64,000 nt of DNA, from positions 1-64,000 of the forward strand of contig NZ_BTTW01000004.1 of assembly GCF_036245865.1 (NCBI RefSeq). Direction: 5' to 3'. Shown in pieces: positions 14,667-22,903 of this stretch. A program made the translations under genes and the position numbers. Source of the DNA: Corallococcus caeni. Its GTDB lineage: Bacteria > Myxococcota > Myxococcia > Myxococcales > Myxococcaceae. Position 1 is the stretch's first letter. Every line of letters starts with the position of its first letter. The notes beneath the pieces were generated by a model that saw nothing but the letters and a program-made list of their open reading frames with translations, did not search any database and was not told the origin of the DNA.

Positions 14667-16151
14667 ATGAAGATTGAGCAGGATCGCGCCTACCGACCAG
14701 GTCTCGATCGAATCGAGGAAGCGGTGATTAGTTCGCATTTCATGCAGGAACTGTGCCGCAACCCACGCCTCGGCCTCTACGACGACGAGCTGTTCTCTGC
14801 TAAAGCGCTCACCATTTCGGCCCATATCCTGAATGACAAACTCCTGCCAAGTTTGGTCCGCGCCTCGGAGGCATTCGCCCGAGATCGGGCGAACGCTGCC
14901 AAGCGCCGGGCGCTCGAGCATTGCGTGCGCTTCGGACTCGACGATCCGGGCAAGCTCGGGCCCGCTGAGCTTATCACCGAGGTGATGTTTGATCGGCAGT
15001 TCCGTCGTGGTCCGCGGGAGACCTGTTCGCGAGACGTCATCCGCAACAAGGTGACGCAGCGGATCGCGATGGGTGCTCCCATCGACATGGTGATCCCGGC
15101 GCTGCCTTACAAGTTCTCCTGCCCGCTCAAGACGCGCGGCCAGCTCCCGGATCTCGCCGAAGCGAACTTCTTGCTCGGGCTCTACGAGATCGTGGTCTCG
15201 ATCGAGGTTCTGTATCGCGAGGCACGCCCTGACCTTGAGGGGCCGCTGGCACGGTTTACGGTGATCTGCGACGGTAGCCGGTTCAACGCGCTGGTGAACG
15301 AACCGGAGACCGTGGTGGAGCTCTATCGGCGCGCTCTCGCCGGATGGATCCGAAGGCTGGGACTGGACGGCCACATTGAGCTCCTCGACTACCGCGCCGT
15401 TATCCAGGAGCGGCTCCCGCAGACGGCCCGCGCGGCCAAGGAGGCGCTTCGCCAACGCGCGCTTCATCAGTACTCGGAAGCGATGTGGGCGGTGTTCGAC
15501 CCCTACGACATGGCGACGACCCTCAAGGCGGCGGCAAGGATCGACCCCGATCCGGAGCAGGGGAATCATGTCGGACGGTTCGTGTCGTTGTTGAAGTCGC
15601 TGGTCTTCATCGTGAACTACCGCAGCCTCGAGCATTACCGCGCGGCGTCCATCGAACGGTTTCGCGTGCTTTACCGGGAGCTGACCAGCCATCTCTTTGA
15701 ACCGTTCGTTGAGTCCTTAGAGAAGGAGCAGCTGCGGCTGGCGATGCTGCGCGAGGTGTGGAGCACGGCAATCGCGTACATCGCCGAGATCAAGAGCGAC
15801 CGCGAGCTCACCCACGAGCCGATATGTGTCTGCCTACCCGATCACCTGCGGTGGACGATCCACGCCAAGCCCGGTCAGCTGGGCCTCCTGACTCCCCTGG
15901 CCCTCGGCAAGCTCGTGCAGGCATGGGCCGGCGCCGCAGTCTTCAAGAGTACTGGCACGAACAGGATCAGGTTGTGTACCGTACCGGTGCTTGCCTTGGA
16001 GGGGACAGGTGCAATCCCGGTTCAAACCAGAGACACGAATGACGCGGCAGGACAGCCGCTCTTCTACATCGATCCGGACATCACCTTCGCGAGCATCGAA
16101 GAGTTCGTCGCCGACCTCCCAGTCCGGCTTGTGCGACGGCGAGCGAGCTAG
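14667..16151 (+). CDS. Dit1/PvcA-family isonitrile synthase-like protein
   Basis: The 494-residue product carries the core signature of the pyoverdine/dityrosine (Dit1_PvcA) family: IPALPYKFSCPLK followed by GQLPDLAEANFLLGLYEI, then FTVICDGSRFNALVNEP and VVELYRRAL. In known members this fold makes an isonitrile from an aromatic amino acid and ribulose 5-phosphate, or formylates tyrosine. It is longer than the roughly 330-residue PvcA, with extra N- and C-terminal parts. The start ATG 14667 follows GGAGG by six bases. It heads an operon with a glycosyltransferase 19 bp downstream. No PvcB/IsnB-type oxygenase is visible. Family assignment is by motif only. Confidence 0.68.
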   Translation: MKIEQDRAYRPGLDRIEEAVISSHFMQELCRNPRLGLYDDELFSAKALTISAHILNDKLLPSLVRASEAFARDRANAAKRRALEHCVRFGLDDPGKLGPAELITEVMFDRQFRRGPRETCSRDVIRNKVTQRIAMGAPIDMVIPALPYKFSCPLKTRGQLPDLAEANFLLGLYEIVVSIEVLYREARPDLEGPLARFTVICDGSRFNALVNEPETVVELYRRALAGWIRRLGLDGHIELLDYRAVIQERLPQTARAAKEALRQRALHQYSEAMWAVFDPYDMATTLKAAARIDPDPEQGNHVGRFVSLLKSLVFIVNYRSLEHYRAASIERFRVLYRELTSHLFEPFVESLEKEQLRLAMLREVWSTAIAYIAEIKSDRELTHEPICVCLPDHLRWTIHAKPGQLGLLTPLALGKLVQAWAGAAVFKSTGTNRIRLCTVPVLALEGTGAIPVQTRDTNDAAGQPLFYIDPDITFASIEEFVADLPVRLVRRRAS

Positions 16152-16170
16152 CGGCGTGGCAGGACTAGGC

Positions 16171-17385
16171 ATGGGTACCGGCAGTTCGGGTCCGCCACAG
16201 AAGCGGGCCCTCTTCTACGTGTTCGATGCCGGGACCGGTGTCGGCCACCTGCGTCGACTCTCTTCCATCGCGAGACAGCTCCAGGGCCGGTTCAGCTGCC
16301 TAGTCGTTACCGGCCACCGCGCGGCCGCGCACTGGTTTGTTCCCGAGGAGTGTGAGTACGTCCACCTGCCGAGCTGGGACAGCCTATTGGAGGCGAAGGC
16401 GCGGTACTGGGGGCGAGAGCCCTTCGTCGCGTTCGACAAGCGGCGCGCGATCCGGCTGCGCAGGGAGATACTCAGAGGGGTCGTGCGCGGCTTCCAGCCC
16501 GACGCGATCTTCGTCGACCACCTTCCGCTCGGCGCCGAGGAAGAGCTTTCAACCATCCTGAAGAACACGCGCTGCCGTAAGTACTTCGTCACCCGGGGCG
16601 TGCTGAACGAGACGGAGGATCTGCGCAGGCTGATCCTGGGCTCCAAGGCGCACCATTACCTGATGACACAGTACGACCGGATCTTTGTCGCCGCCGATTC
16701 GAAGGTGGTCGACTTCGCCAGGCAATACAACCTCCCGCCTGAGCTTCGCGCCAAGACGCTACACACGGGCTACGTCGCGCAGGGCATCTCCCCGGAGCTG
16801 ATCGCCCGCGCGCGCGCCGACCGAGGCCTCGGAGACGACGACGTCTGGGTCGTGGCTTCGGCAGGCGGGGGGCAGATGGGCGAGCGGCTGATCGCTGGCT
16901 GCCTGGAACTCGCTTCCAAATTCAAGAACGTCGCGTTCGACATCGTGATGGGACCTCGGTCGAAGCTTACTTGGCCGGACCCTCACCGGACGGTGATCGT
17001 CCGCGAGCGACTTCACCTCCACAAAGAGGCCGCGCACATGCCATACCTCAACGCGAGCGCGGACCTCGTCATCTCGTCGGGCGGGTACAACACGCTGCAA
17101 GAGGCACTGCAGGGCAAGGCGAACATTCTGTGCTTTCCGTATCGCACTGACTTGCGGGACGAGCAGTACCAGCACGCGGTTCGGCTTCAGAGATTCGTCA
17201 ATCTCAAGGTCTCAGTGGATCTCTCCGAGTTGGAGGGCCTGTTCGCCCGGGCGCTCCGCGAGTTGGGGCGGCATCGCCGCGCGGACCGTCGCGACGAGCT
17301 TGATCGTGCCGGTGCTGCGAACATCGAACGGATCGTGCTCGCGGACCTCGGCATCGAGCCGAACCCAACCGGGGCGCGCCGATGA
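16171..17385 (+). CDS. MurG-like (GT28/GT1, GT-B fold) glycosyltransferase
   Basis: The 404-residue product has a GT-B layout. DAGTGVGHLRRLSSIA near the N-terminus is the glycine-rich acceptor loop. VVASAGGGQMGERL opens the C-terminal domain, and DLVISSGGYNTLQEAL is the donor-binding GGxxT..E motif of MurG-like enzymes, followed by FPYRTDLRDEQYQHA. AGGA upstream of ATG 16171 supports the start. Its stop overlaps the FkbK-type gene (17382) by ATGA. In the rhabduscin pathway, an isonitrile synthase works with a glycosyltransferase, so a glycosylated product is a reasonable guess here. Confidence 0.83.
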   Translation: MGTGSSGPPQKRALFYVFDAGTGVGHLRRLSSIARQLQGRFSCLVVTGHRAAAHWFVPEECEYVHLPSWDSLLEAKARYWGREPFVAFDKRRAIRLRREILRGVVRGFQPDAIFVDHLPLGAEEELSTILKNTRCRKYFVTRGVLNETEDLRRLILGSKAHHYLMTQYDRIFVAADSKVVDFARQYNLPPELRAKTLHTGYVAQGISPELIARARADRGLGDDDVWVVASAGGGQMGERLIAGCLELASKFKNVAFDIVMGPRSKLTWPDPHRTVIVRERLHLHKEAAHMPYLNASADLVISSGGYNTLQEALQGKANILCFPYRTDLRDEQYQHAVRLQRFVNLKVSVDLSELEGLFARALRELGRHRRADRRDELDRAGAANIERIVLADLGIEPNPTGARR

Positions 17386-18251
17386 AGTACGCGCGGGTCG
17401 GAGTCGTGGGGGCAGGGGTGATGGGCGTCGGCGTGGCGCAGAACCTCGCGCAGACTGGACACCGCGTCATGCTGGTGGACGTCTCCGAAGAAATCCTCGA
17501 CAGGGCACGGGCTGAAATCGCAAAGGGGTTGCGGCTCGCCGCGATGTTCGAGCCCGCGGCGCGTGCGGCCGACCATTCAGCGATCCTTGAGCAGATTTCG
17601 ATCACGACCGACTACGAACGGCTCGGCGACGTGGATTTCGTCGTCGAGAACACTACGGAGAGTTGGGCCGTGAAACAATCCGTCTATCCGCAGCTTGATC
17701 GGATTTGCCGAGACGACTGCATCCTCGCCGCCAATACGTCGGCCATCTCGATCGCCCGCCTCGCCAGCAGCACGCGGCGACCGGACCGCGTGATCGGCAT
17801 GCACTTCATGAATCCCGTGCCCCGCAAGCCGCTGGTCGAGGTGATCCGCGGCGGGCCGACCAGCGAGGCGACGGTGGAGGCCGCGAAGACCTTCCTCCAG
17901 CAGATGGGGAAGCGGGCGATCGTGGTCAAGGACATGCCCGGTTTCGTCTCGAACCGAGTCCTGATGCTGACGATCAACGAAGCTATCTTCGTCGTCCAAG
18001 ACGACGTCGCCAGCCCGGCCGACGTGGACGAGATCTTCATCCAGTGCTTCGCCCACAAGATGGGACCGCTCGCCACCGCCGACCTGATAGGGCTGGACAC
18101 GGTCCTGCACTCACTCCAGGTGCTCGCCGACAGTTACGGCGATTCCAAGTACCGTCCCTGCCCACGCTTGGTACAGATGGTTCAGGCAGGCCTGCTCGGG
18201 CGCAAGTCGGGCCGCGGTTTCTTCGACTACACGGGACGGAGACTCACGTGA
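17382..18251 (+). CDS. FkbK-like 3-hydroxyacyl-CoA/ACP dehydrogenase
   Basis: The 289-residue product is of the 3-hydroxybutyryl-CoA dehydrogenase family. VGVVGAGVMGVGVAQNLA is the NAD-binding loop near residues 6-23. VVENTTESWAVKQSVYPQLD and ANTSAISIARLAS follow, then GMHFMNPVPRKPLVEVI with the catalytic His, VSNRVLMLTINEA and GPLATADLIGLDTVL. In methoxymalonyl-ACP cassettes this enzyme (FkbK type) oxidises glyceryl-ACP. The gene overlaps both neighbours by 4 bp, including an ACP gene immediately downstream, which strongly favours an ACP-bound substrate over fatty-acid metabolism. Confidence 0.88.
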   Translation: MKYARVGVVGAGVMGVGVAQNLAQTGHRVMLVDVSEEILDRARAEIAKGLRLAAMFEPAARAADHSAILEQISITTDYERLGDVDFVVENTTESWAVKQSVYPQLDRICRDDCILAANTSAISIARLASSTRRPDRVIGMHFMNPVPRKPLVEVIRGGPTSEATVEAAKTFLQQMGKRAIVVKDMPGFVSNRVLMLTINEAIFVVQDDVASPADVDEIFIQCFAHKMGPLATADLIGLDTVLHSLQVLADSYGDSKYRPCPRLVQMVQAGLLGRKSGRGFFDYTGRRLT

Positions 18252-18520
18252 AGGATGTAAGGACACGAATCAGAGACTACTTCGACCAAGTCGTATCCGA
18301 CTCGGTCAGCGACGAGGATGACATCTTCGCGCTGGGGCTCGTCAACTCCCTGTTTGGATTGCAGCTCGTCATGTTTGTCGAAAAGGAGTTCTCGATCATC
18401 GTCGAGAAGCAGGAACTCGACATCCGGCATTTCTCCTCAATCAGCGCACTGGTCACGTTCGTGGAGGGGAAACTCCAGCTCGCGTCCAGGGAGTCCGGGC
18501 ATGGATCTGCGGCTGACTGA
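18248..18520 (+). CDS. FkbJ-like acyl carrier protein
   Basis: This 90-residue protein starts at GTG 18248, overlapping the upstream TGA. It has the acidic helical ACP layout with LGLVNSLFGLQLVMFVEKE. The Ser in VNSL is the expected phosphopantetheine site, and the VNSLF(A/G)xQLV pattern is characteristic of ACPs from hydroxymalonyl/methoxymalonyl cassettes rather than of fatty-acid ACPs. It should carry the glyceryl, then hydroxymalonyl unit. The C-terminus overlaps the acyl-CoA-dehydrogenase-like gene by 20 bp. A phosphopantetheinyl transferase is not seen in the window. Confidence 0.87.
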   Translation: MKDVRTRIRDYFDQVVSDSVSDEDDIFALGLVNSLFGLQLVMFVEKEFSIIVEKQELDIRHFSSISALVTFVEGKLQLASRESGHGSAAD

Positions 18521-19646
18521 TGAACAGCACGCCCGTCGCGAAGCCGCACGGCGGTTCGCCGCTGACGTGATCGAACCCTGGGCCGAGCGGATTGATCGCG
18601 AGGATACGACGCCTCCGTCGTTGCAGGCCGCACTTCGCGCGAGCGGGTATCTCGGCGCAGCGCTGCCCACCGAATGGGGCGGCGGGGGCATTGACCCGGT
18701 CAGCCACGGCTTGATGACCGAAGAGATCGGCAGGGTTTCCTCCTCTGTCCGGAGTCTGTTGACCGTGCACGACATGGGGGCGCAGGCAATCACGCGATTC
18801 GGCACCGCCGAACAGAAGGCGCGCTGGCTCCCTCCTCTCTGTGCGGGAGAGAAGATCATCGCCTTTGCCCTCTCGGAGCCAGATGTCGGCAGCGCGGCTC
18901 AGACCATCCAGACGCGAGCGGTCGAGCGCGGCAACACGCTTCTGCTGACCGGCGTTAAGCGCTGGATCACCTACGGATTGGTCGCAGACCTGTTCCTCGT
19001 ATTCGCGCAGTGCGACGGCATGCCCGTCGCGCTGGTGGTGGAGCGCGAGACCGCGGGGCTGCACATCAAGCCGGTGACGAACGTCTTCGGCATGCGAGGG
19101 GCCATGCTTGCGGAGCTGCGCTTCGATGGTGTGGCGGTCTCAAGGGATTGTCAGATTGGTCCTACCGGCGCTGGCATTACTTTCGTGGCAAGCGCAGCGT
19201 TGGATCACGGGCGATTCTCTGTCGCGTGGGGCAGTACTGGGATCATCCAGGCGTGTCTCCACGCGTGCCTGGGATACGTCCAACAGCGGCGCCAGGGTGC
19301 ATCGCGGCTGAAGGATTATCAGCTCATCCGTCGGCAACTCGCAGACATGCTGGTCGCGCACACCGCAGCCCGAGCGCTCTGCTACCGGAGCGCATGCCTG
19401 CGCGCACAGGGAGATCCGCGTGCGGTGATGGAAACCTCGCTGGCCAAGTATCATGCGTCCGCTGCGGCCATGCGTGTCGCGACCGACGCCGTCCACATGC
19501 ACGGAGCTAACGGCTGCAGCGAGGACTATCCGGTGAGCCGCTACCTGCGCGACGCGACCGTAATGGGCATTGTTGAGGGGACGCACGAAATGCACCAGCT
19601 CGCGCTGGCGAGCTATGCCTTCCAGCGACCCTACCTGTTGGACTAA
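18501..19646 (+). CDS. FkbI-like acyl-CoA/ACP dehydrogenase
   Basis: The 381-residue flavoenzyme follows the acyl-CoA dehydrogenase plan: an N-terminal helical domain from DLRLTDEQHARREAARRF, the FAD-binding middle strand region (IIAFALSEPDVGSAAQTIQT, then TGVKRWITYG), and a C-terminal helical domain with GANGCSEDYPVSRYLRDA and IVEGTHEMHQL. Within FkbG-K-type cassettes this enzyme completes oxidation of the ACP-bound glyceryl unit to hydroxymalonyl-ACP. It overlaps the ACP gene and is 23 bp before the FkbH-type gene, as expected for one operon. Confidence 0.88.
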   Translation: MDLRLTDEQHARREAARRFAADVIEPWAERIDREDTTPPSLQAALRASGYLGAALPTEWGGGGIDPVSHGLMTEEIGRVSSSVRSLLTVHDMGAQAITRFGTAEQKARWLPPLCAGEKIIAFALSEPDVGSAAQTIQTRAVERGNTLLLTGVKRWITYGLVADLFLVFAQCDGMPVALVVERETAGLHIKPVTNVFGMRGAMLAELRFDGVAVSRDCQIGPTGAGITFVASAALDHGRFSVAWGSTGIIQACLHACLGYVQQRRQGASRLKDYQLIRRQLADMLVAHTAARALCYRSACLRAQGDPRAVMETSLAKYHASAAAMRVATDAVHMHGANGCSEDYPVSRYLRDATVMGIVEGTHEMHQLALASYAFQRPYLLD

Positions 19647-19669
19647 TCTTCGAGGCAGGTATCCGAGAT

Positions 19670-20767
19670 ATGTCGACTAATGCCAGGCGGGACGACGACT
19701 CCGGGTCAGCGAACGTGGAGAACTCAGGGTGCATCAAGTGCGTGGTCTGGGACCTCGACGACACCCTGTGGCAGGGGACGCTGCTTGAGGGCGATGCGCT
19801 GGTCCTGACCCCTGGCGTGAAGGAAACCATCATCGAACTGGACCGCCGCGGCATCCTGCAGTCGATCGCCAGCAAGAACGATCACGCTGCCGCTTGGGAG
19901 CGGCTCACCGCCTACGGGCTGGATGAATACTTCCTTCATCCGCAGATCGGATGGACCAACAAGTCAGAGTCACTGCGGACGCTCGCCGAGCAGTTGGGGA
20001 TTGGGACCAACGCCCTTGCGCTCGTCGACGACCAACCCTTCGAACGTGACGAGGTGCGCTTCTCGCTGCCGGAGGTCCTGACCATCGACGCCGCCGACAT
20101 CAGCCTGCTGCTGCACCTGCCGGCGCTGCAACCCAGGTTCGTGACTAGCGAATCGAGGCTGCGCCGACGGATGTACAAGGCCGACCTCCGGCGAAAGCTG
20201 GCCGAGGAGACGTTCTCCGGCACTGGGCAGGACTTCCTCGCCACGCTGGGCACCGTGATCACGATCCGAGTGGCCCGCGAGGAGGACCTCCGCCGCGCGG
20301 AGGAGCTCACGGTGCGGACCAGTCAGCTCAACGCGACGGGACGCACGTACTCCCATGCCGAGTTGCACGCGCTGCTGTACTCCCGCGACCACCTCGTCCT
20401 GGTCTGCGAACTCGAGGATCGCTACGGCAGCGCCGGCACGATTGGCCTCTCGCTGGTCGAACTCGGTCAGTCCTGTTGGATCCTGAAGCTGCTAATCGTC
20501 TCCTGCCGGGTCGTCAGCCGGGGGGTCGGCGGCATCATGCTCACCCACATCCTCCAAGCTGCGAAGCGGAGGGGTGTAAAGCTGCGCGCCCTCTTCGTCC
20601 CCACTGATCGCAATCGCATGATGTATGTGACGTACAAGTTCAACGGCTTCGTCGAAGTGGGCGAGGAAGCTGGAACGACCTTGCTTGAGCACCCGCTGCA
20701 GGCGATCAGTCCCTACTCGCCGCACCTCACGGTCCGTTTGCCGGACGACGACCACGGACTCGGCTGA
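19670..20767 (+). CDS. FkbH-like HAD-superfamily glyceryl transferase/phosphatase
   Basis: The 365-residue product is a HAD-IIIC protein of the FkbH family. The motif I VVWDLDDTLWQGTL is at about residues 24-37, ASKNDHAAAWERL and ALVDDQPFERDEV are later HAD motifs, and the C-terminal half is GNAT-like (TSQLNATGRTYS, CRVVSRGVGGIMLTHIL). Characterised FkbH proteins take 1,3-bisphosphoglycerate, remove phosphate and load glycerate onto a dedicated ACP. Here the ACP, dehydrogenase and oxidase are directly upstream. It is the last gene of the operon. A methyltransferase of FkbG type is missing, so the product should be unmethylated hydroxymalonyl-ACP. Confidence 0.9.
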   Translation: MSTNARRDDDSGSANVENSGCIKCVVWDLDDTLWQGTLLEGDALVLTPGVKETIIELDRRGILQSIASKNDHAAAWERLTAYGLDEYFLHPQIGWTNKSESLRTLAEQLGIGTNALALVDDQPFERDEVRFSLPEVLTIDAADISLLLHLPALQPRFVTSESRLRRRMYKADLRRKLAEETFSGTGQDFLATLGTVITIRVAREEDLRRAEELTVRTSQLNATGRTYSHAELHALLYSRDHLVLVCELEDRYGSAGTIGLSLVELGQSCWILKLLIVSCRVVSRGVGGIMLTHILQAAKRRGVKLRALFVPTDRNRMMYVTYKFNGFVEVGEEAGTTLLEHPLQAISPYSPHLTVRLPDDDHGLG

Positions 20768-20776
20768 GGCGCTTCG

Positions 20777-21394
20777 TCACTCCAGACGCACCACGTCTTG
20801 ATTGTAGCCCAGCTTCTTCAGCAGCCTGCGCTCCACTTCGGGCCACTCGGTCTTAATGATGCTGAACAGGACCGAATCCCTGATCCGGCCGTCTTTATAG
20901 ATGAGGTGGTTGCGGATCAGTCCTTCTTCCACCGCACCGAGGATCTTCATCGCCGCCCGAGAGCTCAGGTTGAGCGGATCGGTGATGAGTTCGACGCGAT
21001 TCACACCCCATCGGGTGAACGCATAGGTCAGCGAAAGCAGCCGGACCTCCGAGTTGATCAGCGTTCCGCGAGCATCTGGCGCATACCAAGTCGAGCCGAT
21101 CGCGACGCGCAGATGGTCAGGCACCGCATCATAAAACCGCGTCGTGCCGACGATCTGGCCATCGGCTCGTCGTCGCACGGCGAACGGGAAGTGCTCGTTC
21201 TTCGCGTACCGCTCCATCGTGTAGTCGAACCACGGATCGAAGTCCTCGCCCGCACCGTTGAAGTTGATCGGGAAGTACGTCCAGATGCTCTGGTCCCTCG
21301 CCGCAGCAGCCCGCAGCGGCTCGCGGTGGTGAGCTCCCAGCGGATCGAGAACCACTCGCGGTCCGGACAGGAGACCGGGATGCGAGAACTTCAT
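20777..21394 (-). CDS. GNAT-family N-acetyltransferase (RimJ/RimL-like)
   Basis: The 205-residue product resembles RimJ/RimL-type acetyltransferases: LLSGPRVVLDPLGAHHREPL at the start, FAVRRRADGQIVGTTRFYD as the central beta-strands, ARGTLINSEVRLLSLTYAF in the CoA-binding region, and VELITDPLNLSSRAAM with the usual N..S..A pattern. GTTRFYDAVPDHLRVAIGSTWY is typical of this subgroup, given here as overlapping blocks. The start is placed at ATG 21394, giving family length; no strong ribosome site is visible. It converges with the FkbH operon at a 9-bp distance. Its target, an amine or protein N-terminus, is unknown. Confidence 0.8.
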   Translation of the reverse strand: MKFSHPGLLSGPRVVLDPLGAHHREPLRAAAARDQSIWTYFPINFNGAGEDFDPWFDYTMERYAKNEHFPFAVRRRADGQIVGTTRFYDAVPDHLRVAIGSTWYAPDARGTLINSEVRLLSLTYAFTRWGVNRVELITDPLNLSSRAAMKILGAVEEGLIRNHLIYKDGRIRDSVLFSIIKTEWPEVERRLLKKLGYNQDVVRLE

Positions 21395-21489
21395 AGACCG
21401 TGACTCTACCAGCCAGGAAGATCCGATCAAGTGACAATCATTCGTCTCTTCCTCAGGAGATCAATGACGCGTTCGACACATCATTCTAA

Positions 21490-22903
21490 TACGACTTGGT
21501 TACTTCAAGAATGCGTGAGGGCGGGCGGACTGTTCCCCAGGCATGACGCCAACGCAGCTGAAGCGGTTGGAGGGGGAGCTGGAGAGCTTCCTTGAGTCGA
21601 TGTTCTCGGGCCTGGGCCGTGTAGAGCGGCGACGGGCGATGGACTGGTACATCAAGGGCCTGCTGCTCGAGGGTGAGCGCAAGAGTATCGACCCGATAGC
21701 GGGGAGGCTGGTGGAGGAGGCTGGCGAGAGGGAGGCCATGCGCCAGCGCCTCCAGCAGTGCGTCAGCGGCAGTGGCTGGGCGGACGAGGCGGTCATGCGC
21801 CGATTGGCACTGAAGCTGGAGGCGGACCTGCCGGACATCGAGACGTTGGTCCTGGATGACACGGGCTTCCCCAAGAAGGGCAAGCATTCGGTGGGCGTGG
21901 CCCGGCAGTACTCGGGCACTCTGGGCCGGACTGACAACTGCCAGGTGGCGGTCAGCCTTCATCTGGCGGGCGAGAAGGGCAGCGGCTGCATTGGAATGCG
22001 GCTGTATCTGCCGGCGGAATGGACGTCCGACTCCCAGCGCCTGCGGAAAGCGGGCGTGCCGGAGGACGTGACGTTCAAGACGAAGCGAGACATCGCCTTG
22101 GAGCTGATTGAGCGTGCGTTGGACTGGGGAGTGAAGCAGCGGCTATTCCTCGCAGACTGCGGGTACGGAAATGACATCGAGTTCCGCGAGGAGCTCACGC
22201 GCCGGGGACTGCCGTACATCGTCGGGATTCGGGGCGACTCGGTGGTCTGGCCTCCCGGATTCGCGCCCCCACCCATTCCCCCGAAGCCCACGGGCATGAG
22301 TGGGCCGGCTCGCACGCGCTACCATTATGGTGAAGCGAAGCCCGTTGCCGCCCAGAAGCTTGCCGCTGCCCTGCCACCCACCGCATGGAAGTCGGTGAGC
22401 TGGGGTGAAGGTTCCAAGGGGCGCTCTCGCTTCGCAGCGCTGCGCATCCGCATTGGCCATGGGCACTCGGTGGGGCTGGCCCCGGGCGACGAGCAGTGGT
22501 TGCTCTGCGAATGGCCCAGGAACGAGGAGGGCCCCACCAAGTTCCATCTCTCCACGCTGCCGGCGGCCACCTCCCTCAAGCAGTTGGTGCGCCTCACCAA
22601 GCTGCGCTGGCGCGTCGAGCGGGACTACCAGGAGATGAAGAGCGAAGTCGGCCTTGACCACTTCGAAGGGCGCACGTGGCGTGGCTTCCACCACCACGCC
22701 ACCCTCTGCGCCGTCGCCCATGGATTCCTCGCGCTCCGTCGGGCGCTTTTCCCCCCGGAGCCGAGTGCACTGGACGCTGCCGATGGTGCGTCGCGCGCTT
22801 CAGCCCCTCCTGCTCCAGCAGATTGGCACCTGCCCGCTCTGCAACAGGGCCATCAGACCCAGAGCTCCGCCTGAGCTGCCCTCACGGATGTGACCAAGTC
22901 GTA
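21490..22903 (+). mobile_element. IS701-family insertion sequence, complete, CTAA target duplication
   Basis: The 1414-bp element has 14-bp terminal inverted repeats: TACGACTTGGTTAC at the left end and the complement TACGACTTGGTCAC at the right end, with one mismatch. It is bracketed by the direct repeat CTAA at 21486-21489 and 22904-22907, matching the YTAR target preference known for IS701-type elements. The single transposase gene inside is intact, so the element may still be active. Confidence 0.93.
21543..22874 (+). CDS. IS701-family DDE transposase
   Basis: The 443-residue product is a full-length IS701-type transposase. The N-terminal segment (LESFLESMFSGLGRVERRRA) is followed by the first Asp in LVLDDTGFPKKGKHSVGVA, the second Asp in LFLADCGYGND, and the Glu-containing C-terminal motif WRVERDYQEMKSEVGLDHFEGR. 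LGRTDNCQVAVSLHLA is a further family signature. The ATG at 21543 lies 53 bp inside the left end. No frameshift or internal stop is seen. It is the only gene of the element. Confidence 0.93.
   Translation: MTPTQLKRLEGELESFLESMFSGLGRVERRRAMDWYIKGLLLEGERKSIDPIAGRLVEEAGEREAMRQRLQQCVSGSGWADEAVMRRLALKLEADLPDIETLVLDDTGFPKKGKHSVGVARQYSGTLGRTDNCQVAVSLHLAGEKGSGCIGMRLYLPAEWTSDSQRLRKAGVPEDVTFKTKRDIALELIERALDWGVKQRLFLADCGYGNDIEFREELTRRGLPYIVGIRGDSVVWPPGFAPPPIPPKPTGMSGPARTRYHYGEAKPVAAQKLAAALPPTAWKSVSWGEGSKGRSRFAALRIRIGHGHSVGLAPGDEQWLLCEWPRNEEGPTKFHLSTLPAATSLKQLVRLTKLRWRVERDYQEMKSEVGLDHFEGRTWRGFHHHATLCAVAHGFLALRRALFPPEPSALDAADGASRASAPPAPADWHLPALQQGHQTQSSA

Noticed and set aside
21434..21445. Copy of CAATCATTCG matching the complement of part of the 6144-6271 repeat
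   Set aside because: Only ten bases match, and the flanks differ, which is too little to claim an inverted island repeat.
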